Assembly: GCA_038501625.1 (NCBI GenBank)
Contig: JAZAYU010000003.1
Coordinates: 5,594,796-5,658,795 of the forward strand
Direction: 5' to 3'
Length of the DNA stretch: 64,000 bases
Source of the DNA: Corbicula japonica
Taxonomy: Eukaryota > Mollusca > Bivalvia > Venerida > Cyrenidae
The notes beneath the pieces were generated by a model, which was not told the origin of the DNA, did not search any database, and was given only the letters and a program-made list of their open reading frames with translations. This document shows, piece after piece, positions 61,637-64,000 of this stretch; the first letter of the stretch is position 1; every line of letters begins with the position of its first letter. The translations under genes and the position numbers were made by a program.

Positions 61637-62150
61637 TTGTTGAACGCAACTCAATATTTACACCAATAAACAGTACAATTTTGATCCATACAAAACGATG
61701 GTATGCATATGGCGGTGAATATTGAACCTTCATTTTTTTTTTTTTTTTTCAGATTAATACCATTCCATGTTCAGCGGCGTATGGTTCCCAGATAAAAGAA
61801 TGCATCTGCCCTAAACGAGAAAACAATGGCTGGAACTAAACAAAATAGAAATTCGACAGGAGATCTGAGAATATAAATCCTGCATATCACAGACAACGCC
61901 AAAGGCAAAATTTAAAAAGCAGGAACAATATCCTTGGGGTGATTGAACAATATCCGAATCTATATTGGCTGGGATATTGAAATCACCCATCTATAAACTG
62001 GCCGAAATATTTAAACAAAAGCTATTTTAGAAGTACTATTAACATAGTACATAAGTATCGAGCTCAACGACCTTCAAAGGAAGTAACTAACAACAGAACT
62101 GATTGAATGTACGGGAAGACGTTTTACGGCCGCCACACGGCACAAACAAC
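61637..62150 (-). mobile_element. Dispersed repeat, second long copy (family of 22402)
   Basis: Matches about 22545-22960 and, at its start, 29330-29440. It includes a T run at about 61731-61750. It lacks the ~80-base end present in the other copies and also the stem-loop arms seen at 22924-22977. The antisense frame 61515-61733 spans the junction and is not coding. Confidence 0.75.
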
Positions 62151-62159
62151 GAAAGATAA

Positions 62160-63095
62160 AAGATTTTATCCAAAGTAATTAAACAAAACAAAAACATAGT
62201 GCAAATCATTTCAAAATCTAAAAAACCTCATAGCGGTCACTGGAAAACATATTGCGGTTGTCCTTAAAACTTCAACAAAATATTTATTGTAAAGTTACAA
62301 ATATAAATATCTCAGTCGACTGAATTTTCAGGCTTAACGAAAACAAATGCTGTAAGTATTTATGACGTGAATAGTAAATTAACTTTTGATGAAATCTATA
62401 TTTCAACACTTGTGAGCCGATTGAAGTTTGATATCCCAAGTTTAATTGGTCCTTTAGGATCATGAATGCTTTTACGTCTAATTTAATTTTAATATTTGCT
62501 GAACAATAATTCTATTGTTAAAGGAATATTTGCATTTTATTTATCCCATAAGAATAATGCATGTTATCATCGTTGCTGAATCAAGCGTTCGCTTCAAAAG
62601 AACCAAAATTATTAATACTTTAAGGAAATGCTCATACATGTTCATAACGATCGTCTGAATTTACGTGTTTTAATCACTCTTAGATATTTACATGAAATTT
62701 TGATTAGTGACAATAAAAGAGATGTGAGGTGACTTTGACAATACCTCATCAATTGTATAAAGTACAACATTTTACGATATTTCATGAACATTTTATACAG
62801 CATTGCGGTAACAACGTTATTACAACGTTGAATAACATCTGAAATAAGAATATTACTTTTCTTGTAAGGATATCTCACATTAGCTTTCATTTTTTTGATT
62901 AAACACGAACTCATTGAAAAATCCTGAATTTGATTTTGACATTTTTGATTGCTTGAAAGAAAACGAAAATAGAGTTAACACGGGATAAAGACTAATAGTA
63001 ACATCAAAAGAAAATAACGTGTTCATTGTTCTATTCATGACCTTCAAACTATTTTAAAACATTCTGGTAGACACACTATGTTTCCGCGTTCGGCT
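62160..63095. other. Unassigned AT-rich DNA
   Basis: No gene or repeat recognised; the antisense frame 62642-62914 has no domain I know. Confidence 0.5.
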
Positions 63096-63099
63096 TCTC

Positions 63100-64000
63100 T
63101 ACCCGTGTCTAGTTTACCGAAAGTGGATAATGAAGCCGATGATATTGTTATAAGAACTCATCCACTTTGTTGAAGTTGCTAGCCTTACTCAGTGTTACAC
63201 TCGGCATGTTCTCAGACCACACATTGACTTGGAATCTGGTCACCAAAGACATTTCCTGAAAATTTCATTTTTTATTGACCTTCCAATTATATTTAAAGAT
63301 CAAACTTTTGAATCGACTATACCTAATTATTTCAAAAATAATAAAACATTCATCATTTGTTATAAATACAACAAACCAATTAGAAACACAATTTTCAAGG
63401 GATTTACAGATTGTTGAGAATATACCAATATCACGAGACTGTTCAAATTCAAAAACAACCTGCCGGTCACATCGTTACAGGGGATCTAAATGTTATCAAA
63501 GACTTTAGAATCCGCAATTTAATTTCAAAAGGTCAGAAATATAGAATTCCATCGGACATCGACTTTATTACCTGTCGGGCGGAAATTGCAGAGTCTTTAA
63601 ACTCTGTTTTGCAATAAATGGTTTAAACGAGAACATGTTGGGCCTAATGCGCGTTTAAACTGGAAAAAAACAAATATTCAAAATAGTTGACACTCGTTTA
63701 TCCTTCTATAAAGAAACATGGCTTTATTACCTTCTCGAACTCGTTTTAACTTTCGTTATTTGAAAAAGGGTATTCAAGATTTTCACAACAGATTTGTGTA
63801 AACACCTGTTAATAAGGCTTTAAATTATGTAATTATAGTGACGTATACACTATATAAATGTTTAAACTGAAGAGCTTAATAGCACTAATGCTTACACACT
63901 GACTTCTTCATCTGAGAGTGATATTGTTACTTCACACACTCTACAAATTACAAAATTTAGAATTAGTATTGAGCCGAAACAAGACAAAGTACCTACTAGG
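63100..64000 (+). pseudogene. N-terminal half of the RT element protein, decayed, cut by window end
   Basis: Fragments in shifting frames: FIICYKYNKPIRNTIF (about 63350-63400), PAGHIVTGDLNVIKDFRIRN and SKGQKYRIPSDIDF (about 63460-63560), a damaged WKK...FKIVDTRLSFY part (about 63658-63710), an FHNRFV..PVNKA-like finger segment (about 63780-63820) and, at the edge, QDKVPT, which in this protein family precedes the YWLPKLHK motif. The order matches the upstream part of the RT protein whose core is at 8585-9476. Several stops and frameshifts; inactive here. Further sequence lies beyond 64000. Confidence 0.7.

Overview
This window looks like AT-rich animal nuclear DNA with no confidently identifiable host gene. 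What it holds is repetitive: non-LTR retrotransposons (LINEs), scattered pieces of a second reverse-transcriptase element, one tRNA-derived SINE, several small elements with inverted ends, microsatellites and a large tandem segmental duplication. A bivalve mollusc is my best guess for the source. That rests on remembered similarity of two short repeats (16840-17058 / 27155-27405 and 11283-11527) and of the LINE style to bivalve genomes, and it is an inference. Nearly all short open frames here are chance frames in AT-rich DNA.

Layout. Bases 1-17058 (copy A) and 18390-27350 (copy B) are two diverged direct copies of one segment, collinear but interrupted by large insertions or deletions. Copy A carries a 5'-truncated LINE (475-1783), a block of about 5 kb absent from B (about 5090-10035, with a three-unit tandem repeat and reverse-transcriptase relics), a MITE with inverted ends (10242-10748), and a 2.1 kb block (11080-13215). 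Copy B carries its own insertions, including a dispersed repeat (22402-22980) and a tRNA-derived SINE (25671-25964). In at least three places one copy serves as the empty-site reference for an insertion in the other.

From 27400 to 45000 the sequence is mostly unassigned, with relics of the reverse-transcriptase element (both strands), a foldback element (34449-34895) and a perfect 28-base inverted repeat (44253-44353). Between about 45050 and 51210 lies an apparently intact two-ORF LINE: ORF1 (617 codons) and ORF2 (1140 codons, apurinic-type endonuclease, reverse transcriptase and C-terminal CCHC motif), with a 3' hairpin and a short tetranucleotide tail. This is the only intact protein-coding content I can support.

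From 51200 to 64000 there is unassigned DNA, two small inverted-repeat elements, a 2.2 kb element with terminal inverted repeats of about 440 bases (58683-60895), further repeat relics and, at the right edge, the degraded N-terminal half of the reverse-transcriptase element, cut by the window end.

The most abundant repeat is the 3' part of the reverse-transcriptase element, which I tentatively call Penelope-like. I counted at least 14 pieces by eye. No CRISPR array, rRNA, operon or functional tRNA gene was seen.
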